Part shown: in pieces, positions 1 through 8,016 of the stretch | Layout: each line of letters opens with the position of its first letter | Position numbering within the stretch: position 1 is the first letter of the stretch | From: Rhodomicrobium lacus | GTDB lineage: Bacteria; Pseudomonadota; Alphaproteobacteria; Rhizobiales; Rhodomicrobiaceae | Assembly (NCBI RefSeq): GCF_003992725.1 | Contig: NZ_RZNF01000002.1 | Coordinates: forward strand, 558,001 to 622,000 | Length of the DNA stretch: 64,000 bases | Direction: 5' to 3' | The notes under the pieces: model-generated | The model's database searches: none | What the model was told of the DNA's origin: nothing | What the model saw: only the letters and a program-made list of their open reading frames with translations | Translations under genes and position numbers: made by a program

Positions 1-606
1 ATCTACCACGAGCATTTCTCCTACTTCTCTTTCACCACCGTCCAGATCCTTGCCCTCAGGCACGGTCTCAAGGTCGTGGATGTCGAGAAACTGCCGACGC
101 ACGGCGGATCGCTCCGCGTTCACCTTGCGCGCAAGACATCGAAGCGCGTGGCCACGGAAGCGGTCGAGGCGCTTCAGTCGCACGAGACTTCGACGGGCTT
201 TTCGGACATCGGCTTCTATACCGGTTTCGGCGAGAAGGTGCGGCGGACGAAGCGCGGTATCCTGCGCTGCCTTAGCGATATCAAGGACGCAGGCGGCCGC
301 ATTTGCGGCTACGGCGCACCGGGGAAGGGCAACACGCTTCTCAACTACTGCGGTATCGGCACCGACTTCCTGGATTTCACCGTCGATCGCAATCCCTACA
401 AGCACGGCCGCTATACGCCCGGCATGCATATCCCGATCTTCCCCGTCGAGAAGATCGACGCGGTGAAGCCCGACTATGTCTTCATCCTCCCCTGGAACCT
501 CAAGGCGGAAATCATGCACCAGATGAGCCACATCGCAGACTGGGGCGGCAAATTTATCGTGCCCATTCCGAGCCCGCAAATCATCGATCCGAAGGACGTG
601 CATTGA
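1..606 (+). CDS. Sugar C-methyltransferase, C-terminal part (5' end outside window)
   Basis: The first 201 visible residues are the C-terminal portion of a SAM-dependent C-methyltransferase of the TylC3/NovU type, which methylates a 4-keto-deoxysugar bound to a nucleotide. The reading frame is open from base 1. It starts with YHEHFSYFS, the active-site motif of this family, and later has GYGAPGKGNTLLN near residue 103, typical of its C-terminal domain. The SAM-binding domain lies upstream of the window. The stop overlaps the start of the next gene by one base (TGATG), so the two are probably translationally coupled. Together with the RfbF-like enzyme it points to a C-methylated, NDP-activated deoxysugar. 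The exact substrate is inference. Confidence 0.9.
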   Translation: MYHEHFSYFSFTTVQILALRHGLKVVDVEKLPTHGGSLRVHLARKTSKRVATEAVEALQSHETSTGFSDIGFYTGFGEKVRRTKRGILRCLSDIKDAGGRICGYGAPGKGNTLLNYCGIGTDFLDFTVDRNPYKHGRYTPGMHIPIFPVEKIDAVKPDYVFILPWNLKAEIMHQMSHIADWGGKFIVPIPSPQIIDPKDVH

Positions 607-1427
607 TGAAAGTCGTTCTGTTCTGCGGCGGTCTTGGTACGCGCATTCGCGAATATTCGGAGAAAGTGCCGAAGCCGATGATTCCCGTCGGCTCTCAGCC
701 GATCATGATGCACATCATGCAGTATTACAGCCGTTACGGACACCGCGACTTCATTCTGTGCCTCGGCTACAAGGCGAATATCATCAAGGAATTCTTCCTG
801 AACTACAAACCGCAGCTCTTCACGGACTGCGTCGTGTCCAATCACGGTGAAAAGGTCGAATTTCTCGATGCCATGCCCGCCGACTGGTCGGTGTCGTTGA
901 TCGACACGGGCATCTGGCGGAACATCGGCGAGCGCCTGATGGAGGTGCGTGCCCATCTCATCCATGAAGAGATGTTCCTCGCCAATTACAGCGACGGTCT
1001 CTCCGATGTCGATCTCGACGACATGATCGAGAAGTTCAGGCAGAGTGGCAAGGTTGCCTGCTTCCTCGCGACCCGCCCTCCCCTCACCTATCATCTCGTC
1101 GATATGGACAGCGCCGGAACCGTGCGGGAATTTCGGTCATCGAACAGGTCCGAAATGTGGATCAACGGCGGATATTTCATCATGACGCCGAAGATCTTCG
1201 ACTATATGCAGCCGGGAGAGGAACTGGTGCTGGAGCCCTTCCAGCGGCTCATCGACGACGGGCAACTGATGGCCTACAGGTATGAAGGCTTCTGGCGCTC
1301 GATGGATACGCTGCGCGACCGCCAGACGCTGGAGGACATGGTCGAAAAGGGGCAGATGCCCTGGAGCGTCGAGCGCAAGGGACAGGGCAAGCTGTCGCAA
1401 TCGCTGTCGGAGGTTTCGCGTGCTTGA
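606..1427 (+). CDS. rfbF: RfbF-like sugar-1-phosphate nucleotidyltransferase (probably cytidylyltransferase)
   Basis: This 273-residue protein belongs to the glucose-1-phosphate cytidylyltransferase group, which makes CDP-glucose from CTP and glucose 1-phosphate. The N-terminus carries the nucleotide signature GGLGTR (residues 8-13) followed by KVPKPM. NYSDGLSDVDL corresponds to the metal-binding YGDGVSDV segment of RfbF, and GFWRSMDTLRD matches its C-terminal signature. The loop IWRNIGERL differs from the TGGR form of classical RfbF, so substrate or nucleotide preference may differ. The length is close to the family norm of about 257 residues. It sits between the C-methyltransferase and a PIG-L deacetylase with overlapping ends, so the three look like one sugar-nucleotide unit. 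Confidence 0.85.
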   Translation: MKVVLFCGGLGTRIREYSEKVPKPMIPVGSQPIMMHIMQYYSRYGHRDFILCLGYKANIIKEFFLNYKPQLFTDCVVSNHGEKVEFLDAMPADWSVSLIDTGIWRNIGERLMEVRAHLIHEEMFLANYSDGLSDVDLDDMIEKFRQSGKVACFLATRPPLTYHLVDMDSAGTVREFRSSNRSEMWINGGYFIMTPKIFDYMQPGEELVLEPFQRLIDDGQLMAYRYEGFWRSMDTLRDRQTLEDMVEKGQMPWSVERKGQGKLSQSLSEVSRA

Positions 1428-2073
1428 GCTTGCGCTTCGCAGGCAGCCGCTTCACATCCTCTGTCTCGGCGCACATTCCGACGATATCGAGATCGGCGTC
1501 GGCGGCACGCTTCTTCACTGGATCGCGACCGGGGCGGAACTGCATGTGCACTGGGCGATTCTGGCAGCGAACGGCGAGCGCGCCTTCGAGGCGAAAGCCT
1601 CCGCCGCGGACTTCCTGACCGGCGCGAAGAAGACTGCGATCGAGGTGCACGCGTTTCGCGACGGCTACTTCGGCTATGAGGGAGCCGCTCTGAAAGACTG
1701 GTTCGAGGGGCTGAAACGGCGCGTGTCGCCGGACATCGTCTTCACCCATGCTCGCGAGGATGCGCATCAGGATCATCGAGAGGTGTCGGCTCTCACCTGG
1801 AACAGCTTCCGCGATCACACCATCCTCGAATACGAAATCCCGAAGTGGGACGGCGACATGCGCCCGCTCAACATGTTCGTGCCGCTTCCGGCCGCGACGG
1901 TCGAGCGCAAGATCGAGCTTCTTGAGCGTCATTTCGGCTCTCAGCGCTCGAAGGACTGGTTCGACGCTGCGACTTTCCGTGGCCTCGCACGATTGCGGGG
2001 CATGGAGTGCCGCGCCGCGGAAGGGTTCGCTGAAGCCTTCACGGTTCGCAAGTCCATCCTCGCGCTCGCCTGA
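1420..2073 (+). CDS. PIG-L family deacetylase
   Basis: This 217-residue protein is a PIG-L/LmbE-type zinc amidohydrolase, a family that removes N-acetyl groups from amino sugars and related compounds. The metal motif is LGAHSDDIEIGVGG (residues 16-29), matching the family AHPDDxxxG pattern with Ser in place of Pro. The second motif, HAREDAHQDHREV, supplies the further zinc histidine. The start is taken at GTG 1420, which has GGAGG six bases upstream and overlaps the end of the preceding gene by eight bases. It probably deacetylates an intermediate of the adjacent sugar pathway. That substrate is inference. Confidence 0.87.
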   Translation: MLELALRRQPLHILCLGAHSDDIEIGVGGTLLHWIATGAELHVHWAILAANGERAFEAKASAADFLTGAKKTAIEVHAFRDGYFGYEGAALKDWFEGLKRRVSPDIVFTHAREDAHQDHREVSALTWNSFRDHTILEYEIPKWDGDMRPLNMFVPLPAATVERKIELLERHFGSQRSKDWFDAATFRGLARLRGMECRAAEGFAEAFTVRKSILALA

Positions 2074-2113
2074 GAGGCCGCGAAGGCTCGCGCTTCACGC
2101 GACGCTTCAGGCG
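2067..2113. terminator. Inverted repeat spanning two convergent stop codons
   Basis: Arms CGCCTGA (2067-2073) and TCAGGCG (2107-2113) are perfectly complementary. Each arm includes the stop codon of one of the two convergent genes that meet here. There is no T-run on either side, so a role in bidirectional termination or 3' end stability is only possible. Confidence 0.3.
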
Positions 2114-3189
2114 GCCGACTTGCGCTGCTCGTCGTCATGTTGCGCAAGGGCCATGGGCTCGACACGCTCAAGCCACGCTTCCCGCCACCAACTGTAAATC
2201 TCGCGCGGACAGAACATCCGCTGACCGCTGTATTTCGACTGGCAAACCACACCGTCGAGGATCACCGCGGGAGTCTTCAGCGAGCGCATCTCGCCGCAGG
2301 CTTCATCGACGAAGCGTTCGACGCGCGTCATGACACGGAAGACCTTGCCGCAATAAGGCACGAGTTCGGCGTCGAACATGAGGCCGCGGTGAGAGCCGTC
2401 CTTGCCAAGCGTCGCGAGAATGTCCTCGAAGCTCTTTACACGCACGAACTCGCCGGGCTTGAGGTCGAGAACGGCGTTCGAGGTTGCCGATTTCTTCTGA
2501 GGAAACAGATCGGGACGGCGAGGAAAAGGGACGCCTCCCCAGAGAAAGCGGGCCTTGTTGTACAGCCAGCGGGCGGGCGCGCCGATTTTTCGGCGATGCG
2601 CCCTCGTGCCGTAGGTATAGGCGAGAAAGGTCAGCCCTCGCAGAACCTGTGCGATGCTCCAGTTCCCCGATCGGTACGCATCCGCATATTGGCGCACATC
2701 CCACCACGCCATGGGCCGGGTGAATTCGAGCAGGCACGTCGCCTGGCAGCGATAGAGCTTGCGGCCATCGACTTCGCGGGAGGTTGCGGCGGAAACGTCG
2801 GCTTCGGTACAGCTGCGGGACGGAAATGGAACAGGCGCCGCAGGCGCATCGCCAGATGGGGTTACGGGCTTCAACCAGGCTGTACGCCAGAAAAGCAGGC
2901 AGGCCGCCTGGCACCCGTCAAACGCCTTCCCATCGCAGCGAATGGGCAGGTGCACGGTATCGTCGAGGTGAAGGCCGATATATTTACCGCTGACGGTATC
3001 ACAGGTTTTATACGCATTCTTGTAAACCGTGAACCTCTGGCCGCAATAATCGAACATCTGCGGCATGAAGGGCATGCCGTCCAGCGTGCCGCTCTTGTCC
3101 AAAGTCGCAAGTATCTCTGCCTTGCTCCTGACTTCGACTTGTTCGCCACCCTTGATCATTTTACCATCCACTTCATAATGTTTCGTCAT
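2107..3189 (-). CDS. Unrecognised cysteine-rich protein with an internal domain duplication
   Basis: I do not recognise this 360-residue protein. It contains two related units, about residues 16-109 and 247-343. Both start with a V-x-V-x-S segment and ILATL, go on to YCG followed by F-x-V (Cys49 and Cys280), and end in a tryptophan-rich stretch (FWRTAWLKPV and WWREAWLERV). CQAACL (Cys93, Cys97) recurs as CQATCL (Cys148, Cys152) in the middle. No signal peptide or membrane segment is evident. Its start lies inside the 3' end of the glycosyltransferase gene (17 bp overlap), so it is the last gene of a four-gene operon with two glycosyltransferases and a methyltransferase. A metal-binding or disulfide-bonded role in polysaccharide assembly is possible but unproven. 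Confidence 0.8.
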   Translation of the reverse strand: MTKHYEVDGKMIKGGEQVEVRSKAEILATLDKSGTLDGMPFMPQMFDYCGQRFTVYKNAYKTCDTVSGKYIGLHLDDTVHLPIRCDGKAFDGCQAACLLFWRTAWLKPVTPSGDAPAAPVPFPSRSCTEADVSAATSREVDGRKLYRCQATCLLEFTRPMAWWDVRQYADAYRSGNWSIAQVLRGLTFLAYTYGTRAHRRKIGAPARWLYNKARFLWGGVPFPRRPDLFPQKKSATSNAVLDLKPGEFVRVKSFEDILATLGKDGSHRGLMFDAELVPYCGKVFRVMTRVERFVDEACGEMRSLKTPAVILDGVVCQSKYSGQRMFCPREIYSWWREAWLERVEPMALAQHDDEQRKSAA

Positions 3190-4411
3190 TGCATATTTCA
3201 GAGATGTCTCTGTTATATCCGGAGATGTGCTCTTTCGGCGCGAAGCGCGCTACGAGGTCTCGCCGGTTTTGGAGAAGCCAGGCGCGGTATTCGCTCTGGT
3301 GCGCCGCGACGTGAACGATGCCGTTGCTGATGCTCGCGACGGATCGGGGGTCCACCGGAACCGCCGCGTCGATCCCGTCGACAAATCCATCCACGCCGCA
3401 TCCCTTCGAGTAGACGATCGGCACGCCGGCAAGCAGCGCCTCGATGAAGGACATGCCGAATGTCTCGTTTCGGCTGGGCAGAACGAAACCGGAATACCGG
3501 CCGAGGCGATTGAGAAGCTCGGAGTGTTCGAGGGGGCCGACGAGACGAACGCTCCGGCCGAGGTCAGCCTTGTCGATGAGGCTTTGAATGTGAGCCAGCC
3601 GCTCGGGATCGCCGCGCCCGACGAGATCGAGCGTCATATCAGGTTCAATCTCCAGCGCTCGCTTGAATGCGGGCAGCAGACGGTCCAGCCCCTTGCGTTT
3701 GTAGACATCGAAGCACAGCACGGAAATGAAGGCGTTCGGGCGGCTCGTCGCGTGTGGCTCGATGCCGTCGAGATGCACGAAATTGGGCAGGAGCCGCTGC
3801 TTTTCGGGACAAGGGCGAAATGCCTTTTGAAGCGCCGGACGATACCACGCCGACACGTAATAGAGGCGCGAACAGCGATCGACCACGCGCCGGTAAAGAA
3901 AACGGTAGTGCGGCTTGGCAGCGAGAACCTTGCTTTCAACCTCGCCGCGCACGGAACAGACGAGCGGCTTTTCTAGCCACAGGGAAAGCCAGTAGCCCGC
4001 GAGCCCTTCGAAAGTGAGCTTGTGCGCGTGGATGACGTCGAAATCATCGCTCCTCGTTTTCAGGATGTCCCGGATCTGCCGAGCGACAAGATACATCGAG
4101 GAGGCCAACTGCACGCCGAGCGGAAAGCCCCAATAGCGGATGGATACCACGCGTCTGTCGCCGCTGCCGCCTCCGGGTGTGACACGCGCCCGCCACGGCA
4201 GCGACGTCCGGTCGAGCGTGACGATGATGTGGTCCGCCTCTGGATTGGCGTCGATGAAGTTCTTTACGGCCAGCGTGTTAAGCGCCTTGTTGATGTTCGG
4301 ATAATCGCCCGTCAGGTGAAGAATGCATCGGCGTCGGTGAGGGGGCGCCGTTTCGGGGGTCGGCTCGGCATCGGCCCGGGAAAAATCCGGGCTTTCCTTC
4401 AGATCCATCAT
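3173..4411 (-). CDS. GT-B glycosyltransferase (GT4-type)
   Basis: A 412-residue glycosyltransferase that would transfer a sugar from a nucleotide donor to the lipid-linked repeat unit at the cytoplasmic face. The N-terminal Rossmann half has HLTGDYPNINKALNTLAVKN and the acceptor-side DVIHAHKLTFEGLAGYW. The C-terminal half has the GT4 donor-binding E-x7-E motif in ETFGMSFIEALLAGVP. The length fits the family. It overlaps the upstream WecG-like gene by four bases (start at 4411, or 4408 at the next Met) and the downstream cysteine-rich gene by 17 bases. Donor and linkage cannot be told from sequence. Confidence 0.88.
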   Translation of the reverse strand: MMDLKESPDFSRADAEPTPETAPPHRRRCILHLTGDYPNINKALNTLAVKNFIDANPEADHIIVTLDRTSLPWRARVTPGGGSGDRRVVSIRYWGFPLGVQLASSMYLVARQIRDILKTRSDDFDVIHAHKLTFEGLAGYWLSLWLEKPLVCSVRGEVESKVLAAKPHYRFLYRRVVDRCSRLYYVSAWYRPALQKAFRPCPEKQRLLPNFVHLDGIEPHATSRPNAFISVLCFDVYKRKGLDRLLPAFKRALEIEPDMTLDLVGRGDPERLAHIQSLIDKADLGRSVRLVGPLEHSELLNRLGRYSGFVLPSRNETFGMSFIEALLAGVPIVYSKGCGVDGFVDGIDAAVPVDPRSVASISNGIVHVAAHQSEYRAWLLQNRRDLVARFAPKEHISGYNRDISEICNDETL

Positions 4412-5175
4412 TCAGGCTCCGGTGACGTCGACGGGGGAGTCGATGCGCGCGCTCGTTCTAGGGCGACGCGGTGCAGAAATTGCCAGTTGCCGACGATGTA
4501 GCGGCGACCGAGGCGACGGGGATCGTGCGACAGACGGTAGAGCCATTCGACCCGGCTTGCCCGCACCCATCGGGGCGCGCGCGGCACCCGCCCCGAAACG
4601 AAGTCGAACAGCGCGCCCACCCCCATCAGGAGCGGAGCCGATGTTGCGTCGGCGTGCCGGTCGATCCAGAGTTCCTGCAGCGGGTTTCCCATGGCAACAA
4701 GGACGAGATCGGCCCTTGAGGCCCGAATGCCCGCGAGGATATGATCCGTCGCGCGAGCGTCCTGATAGCCGTGACAACAGCCGGCGACACCGTGGCGCGA
4801 GCCGGCGGCAACGAGCCTCTTCGCTGCCGCTTCGGCCACGCCCGGCGCACCGCCGAGAAAGAAGATGCGCAGGGCGTGGCGCGTGGCATTCAGGTAATGA
4901 GGCACGAAGTCCGTGCCGTTCAGGTTTTCCGGAAAGAATGAGCCGAATTTGATGCGGCTTGCGATGTCGACGCCAAGACCGTCGTTCAGCACGAGAAACC
5001 GCGAAAGGGCCTGGCGGAAATCCGGCCGCTCGGTCGCCAGATTGAGCGTGTGAGCGTTCGCGAAGGCGAGCTTGAGCTGTCGGCGATCGTCGAGAGCGCG
5101 GTCGATGCGAGCCACCGCCTCGTTGCGCGCACACACCGCGAAGTCTACCCCGAGCAGGGTGCGGCTCTCCCTCAT
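4408..5175 (-). CDS. WecG/TagA/CpsF family glycosyltransferase
   Basis: A 255-residue GT26-family enzyme. Relatives transfer N-acetylmannosaminuronate, N-acetylmannosamine or glucose to a polyprenyl-diphosphate-linked sugar. Family hallmarks are in order: FANAHTLNLA, NDGLGVDIASR (general acid-base region), NLNGTDFVP, FFLGGAPGV, VAMGNPLQELWIDRH and GALFDFVSGRVPRAPRWV. Length is normal for the family. The start overlaps the stop of the upstream methyltransferase by four bases (ATGA), giving a tightly coupled operon on the minus strand. Confidence 0.92.
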   Translation of the reverse strand: MRESRTLLGVDFAVCARNEAVARIDRALDDRRQLKLAFANAHTLNLATERPDFRQALSRFLVLNDGLGVDIASRIKFGSFFPENLNGTDFVPHYLNATRHALRIFFLGGAPGVAEAAAKRLVAAGSRHGVAGCCHGYQDARATDHILAGIRASRADLVLVAMGNPLQELWIDRHADATSAPLLMGVGALFDFVSGRVPRAPRWVRASRVEWLYRLSHDPRRLGRRYIVGNWQFLHRVALERARASTPPSTSPEPE

Positions 5176-6014
5176 GCCGGTCGCCGGAGCGCGGTTTTAA
5201 GGTGCTTGAGAAAAGGACCGGCGGGCGAAGCGGCAAGGCGTTTTTTCAGCCTGCCGAAAGTGCCATGTCGGCCTACGCCCATGATGCTGACGGGCGAACC
5301 GAACAACTCCGCGTCCTTGTCGTGATAAAAGCGAAACCGGTCGCGCAGGTTGGTGCGGTAAAACGCGTTGTAGCGCGGATCGCACAGAAGAATCTTGTTG
5401 GGCGCCACCGCGAACGGCTTGAGACGGCCGCCGCCGACGAAATACTGGACCGCGCCGACACAGACTTCGGGCCAGACTTCGTTGAAGAAGTCGTCGAGGA
5501 CAACCACTCCCTTGGGATCGAGCGAGGCCTCTGCGAGCCGCAGATCGTTCAGCGCGCATTCGACCGTGTGTCCCCCATCCACAGAGAAGACGGAAACCGG
5601 GCCGGCCACAGACAGGATCTCTTCGGGGGTGACTTCGAGCGATGATTTCTGAAGGATCGCGATCTTCGACGGGTCGCCGCCCCAGCGCTTGAGATTTCCG
5701 AGAAATCTGTCCCGGTCGCCACGACCGGACTTGTCGGTGTTCAGATGCTGGTCGCCGAATACATCGATGGCGACGCAATCCGCCCCGCTCGCGAGGTGTA
5801 ACAAGATCAACAGGCGTCCGTGATGCACGCCTATTTCAGCGCACGGCCCACAGAGCCCGCTTTCTCGCATAAGGAAGATGAGTTCCGTTATATATCGCGC
5901 GCTGAAGGGGTCGAGCCAACCTTCGACGCGTCTTTGGCCCACCCGCAGATAACGGTTGAGCTGAGGCGATCGACGTTGCATGGGCCGTGCATAAACGAAC
6001 GCCCCATTAACCAC
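5172..6014 (-). CDS. Class I SAM-dependent methyltransferase
   Basis: A 280-residue methyltransferase-fold protein. Motif I is AEIGVHHGRLLILL, motif II-like acidic residues lie in AIDVFGDQ, and the post-core VFSVDGGHTVECALNDL and VVVLDDFF match the Methyltransf_24-like group found in polysaccharide and O-antigen loci. A second Met at 5981 is an equally plausible start, because the first 11 residues look unstructured. It is the first gene of a minus-strand operon with two glycosyltransferases and the duplicated cysteine protein. It probably O-methylates a sugar of the repeat unit; the target is inference. Confidence 0.8.
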   Translation of the reverse strand: MVNGAFVYARPMQRRSPQLNRYLRVGQRRVEGWLDPFSARYITELIFLMRESGLCGPCAEIGVHHGRLLILLHLASGADCVAIDVFGDQHLNTDKSGRGDRDRFLGNLKRWGGDPSKIAILQKSSLEVTPEEILSVAGPVSVFSVDGGHTVECALNDLRLAEASLDPKGVVVLDDFFNEVWPEVCVGAVQYFVGGGRLKPFAVAPNKILLCDPRYNAFYRTNLRDRFRFYHDKDAELFGSPVSIMGVGRHGTFGRLKKRLAASPAGPFLKHLKTALRRPA

Positions 6015-6082
6015 CAGATTTTCGATAGCGAATACTTAACGGTGCCGAATGCCTGCTCACGCACCGAATTATCGGCATGCGG

Positions 6083-6346
6083 TTACAGCAAGAGGGACGC
6101 TACGAACACCCAGAAGACTATGCCAACCATCGCGCCCAAGCTCCAGGCCAGCCATGTCGCAAGCCAGCTTTGGCTGATATCCTCCTCGGCATGCGGATCG
6201 CTCTTCGAGCCGAAATGCTGATCGGCACCGGTCTCGACGCAAACCACACCGTTAGCATTCCGCCTCAAGGCTTCGTCTGGCCATTCCGGCGAAAACTTCG
6301 CCGCATCTCCTGCGATCAAGAGGCGCACATTCGCTGAATTCCGCAA
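6083..6346 (-). CDS. Small putative membrane protein
   Basis: An 87-residue ORF that I do not recognise. The first 60 residues are polar, and the last 28 form one strongly hydrophobic stretch (WLATWLAWSLGAMVGIVFWV then FVASLLL) that would be a C-terminal transmembrane helix. It lies upstream of the minus-strand methyltransferase operon and is divergent from the export gene. It could be a tail-anchored accessory protein. The evidence is the clean hydrophobic segment only; no homology is claimed, and a chance ORF is possible. Confidence 0.4.
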   Translation of the reverse strand: MRNSANVRLLIAGDAAKFSPEWPDEALRRNANGVVCVETGADQHFGSKSDPHAEEDISQSWLATWLAWSLGAMVGIVFWVFVASLLL

Positions 6347-6502
6347 TTTACGGCATCCCCAGACTCTGTCTAAGTTTAGAGCAGGCTAGTCCATTTGATC
6401 AAAAACGACAAAGAATATTATCCGATTTCCGTGACGTGGTTTCAAATTAGTGAGTTGACTATTTCACATCAGAACGATAGCAGTAAAATTTGGATACCGA
6501 CG

Positions 6503-6537
6503 TTAACCTTGCATTGGCCCTGCATAGATGAGGTTAA
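6503..6537 (+). promoter_or_regulatory. Inverted repeat in the leader of the export-protein gene
   Basis: Arms TTAACCT (6503-6509) and AGGTTAA (6531-6537) are complementary. Inside them, TGCA at 6510-6513 can pair with TGCA at 6521-6524. The element ends 32 bases before the ATG at 6570 and could be an operator or an mRNA hairpin. The surrounding 6347-6560 stretch is AT-rich and carries TTGACT at 6455, a possible -35 element without a clear -10. Confidence 0.4.
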
Positions 6538-6569
6538 TATATGCAAATTTTGACTTAAGGATGCGTAAA

Positions 6570-7865
6570 ATGCGTCAAGTGTTGGCTTTTTTATTCGCAA
6601 CTTTTGTCATCTTTCACTTCAAGGGACTGGATGCATTTGCGGCCGATGCGACGGCATCGCCAACGACGGGCCAGAGCCGGGAAGGCGGTTCCCGCGATGA
6701 ACTCGGGATTGGCGACAGGCTGAACATCAGCTTCTTTGGCAATGCCGACCTTTCCGGCGAAGTGAACATACAGTCGGACGGCACGATCACCCTGCCCGTC
6801 CTCGGCACCTTTCAATCGGCCGGAAAAACGGTCGGCGAACTGACGAGGGCAATCTCCGAGCGCTTTTCGCAGGATCCCGGCAAGGCAGCCGGCCATGTTG
6901 TGGTGAACGTTGTCGAATGGCGCCCCGTCTTCGTCACCGGGGACGTGACAAAAGCCGGCTCCTATCCTTTCACGCCCGGCATGACCGTGCTTCATGCCAT
7001 TTCTGTTGCGGGCGGCTTGTTTCGGCTCGGGAATTCCGATCCAGGCACATTCGTCAACGTCGCGCAGAACGTGTCGCGGATGCGGGAGATCCAGGAGCAG
7101 ACGAAATATCAGCTTGTCCGCCGTGCCTCGCTTCTCGCGGAAAAGGCCGGAGAGACGTCGATCAAGCCTCCGTCGGATGTTTTCGGCATTGTCGATGGGC
7201 AGACGGCGCGAAAGCTGGTGGAGGAAGAGACGCGCAGCCTGACGCTACGCCGGAAAGCGCTGCGAGACGAAATCGAGATGCGTCAGCGTCAAGTCGCTCT
7301 GACACGTCAGGAAATCAACGACTACACGGCGCAATTGAAGCGCATCGACGACGAACTGAAAGTCAAGAAAGCGCATCTCGGAGAATTGAACTCTCTTTTG
7401 GCCAAAGGAGTGGCGAAGCGTCCCGACATCCTGAGCGTGGAAAGCTATATCGCGACGCTCGAAAGCAACCGGCGTGAGCTTTTTGGGTCCATGTCGCGCG
7501 CGCAGCGGGACCTTGTGCAACTCGAGCAGACGGTTTCCGACTTGCCGTTGCGCAGGCAGATCCAGATCGATGAAGAACTGGCCGCCCTTGATGAAAGAAT
7601 CCAGTCGAATGTCGCGCTTCATGAAGCGGCTCGGCAGATCGTGGAGCAGTTCAAAGGCCCGGAAAACGAGTTGCATGATGTATCGACCGCACGGCCGGGG
7701 CGCCTTCTGCAGATCATGCGTAGAACCGAGGGCGGGCAGATATTTATCAGCGCCAATTATGAGAGCGTCGTAAGGCCCGGCGATGTGGTCGTCGTTGGAG
7801 GGCCGACGAAGCTTCCGACCGAGTTGGTCGCTGCGTGGCGCTCGGGCGACGCTCCACCACAATGA
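6570..7865 (+). CDS. Polysaccharide export outer-membrane protein (Wza/ExoF-like)
   Basis: A 431-residue OPX protein that would form the periplasmic and outer-membrane conduit for the polysaccharide. Residues 1-24 are a signal peptide (RQVLAFLFATFVIFHF with a cleavage site near AFA). The Poly_export domain follows (LGIGDRLNISFFGN, then DGTITLPVLGTF), then an SLBB-like segment (VFVTGDVTKAGSYPFTPGMT), a long coiled-coil at about 215-370, and a second SLBB-like end (RPGDVVVVGGP). The coiled-coil insert is like that of rhizobial ExoF. Start 6570 is chosen because AAGGA at 6557-6561 is eight bases upstream. The upstream ATG at 6528 lies inside an inverted repeat and would spoil the signal peptide. 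Confidence 0.88.
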   Translation: MRQVLAFLFATFVIFHFKGLDAFAADATASPTTGQSREGGSRDELGIGDRLNISFFGNADLSGEVNIQSDGTITLPVLGTFQSAGKTVGELTRAISERFSQDPGKAAGHVVVNVVEWRPVFVTGDVTKAGSYPFTPGMTVLHAISVAGGLFRLGNSDPGTFVNVAQNVSRMREIQEQTKYQLVRRASLLAEKAGETSIKPPSDVFGIVDGQTARKLVEEETRSLTLRRKALRDEIEMRQRQVALTRQEINDYTAQLKRIDDELKVKKAHLGELNSLLAKGVAKRPDILSVESYIATLESNRRELFGSMSRAQRDLVQLEQTVSDLPLRRQIQIDEELAALDERIQSNVALHEAARQIVEQFKGPENELHDVSTARPGRLLQIMRRTEGGQIFISANYESVVRPGDVVVVGGPTKLPTELVAAWRSGDAPPQ

Positions 7866-7935
7866 AGCCAGGCAATTAGAAATATCCGCAAATAATTCTC
7901 AAACATAATTGCGCGGCCGTTAATAATAACAAACA

Positions 7936-7949
7936 GTTATGATTATAAC
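7936..7949. promoter_or_regulatory. Short palindrome in AT-rich gap
   Basis: GTTAT (7936-7940) and ATAAC (7945-7949) form a perfect inverted repeat with a four-base spacer. It lies within the 151-base AT-rich gap between the export protein and the initiating transferase, about 70 bases before the latter. A regulator site is possible. Confidence 0.3.
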
Positions 7950-8016
7950 AGATCGCTTTTGCAAATCATTCCGCTAAAATGGTTGATCGAAAGTTACGGA
8001 TAAATTAAAGGCGGCA

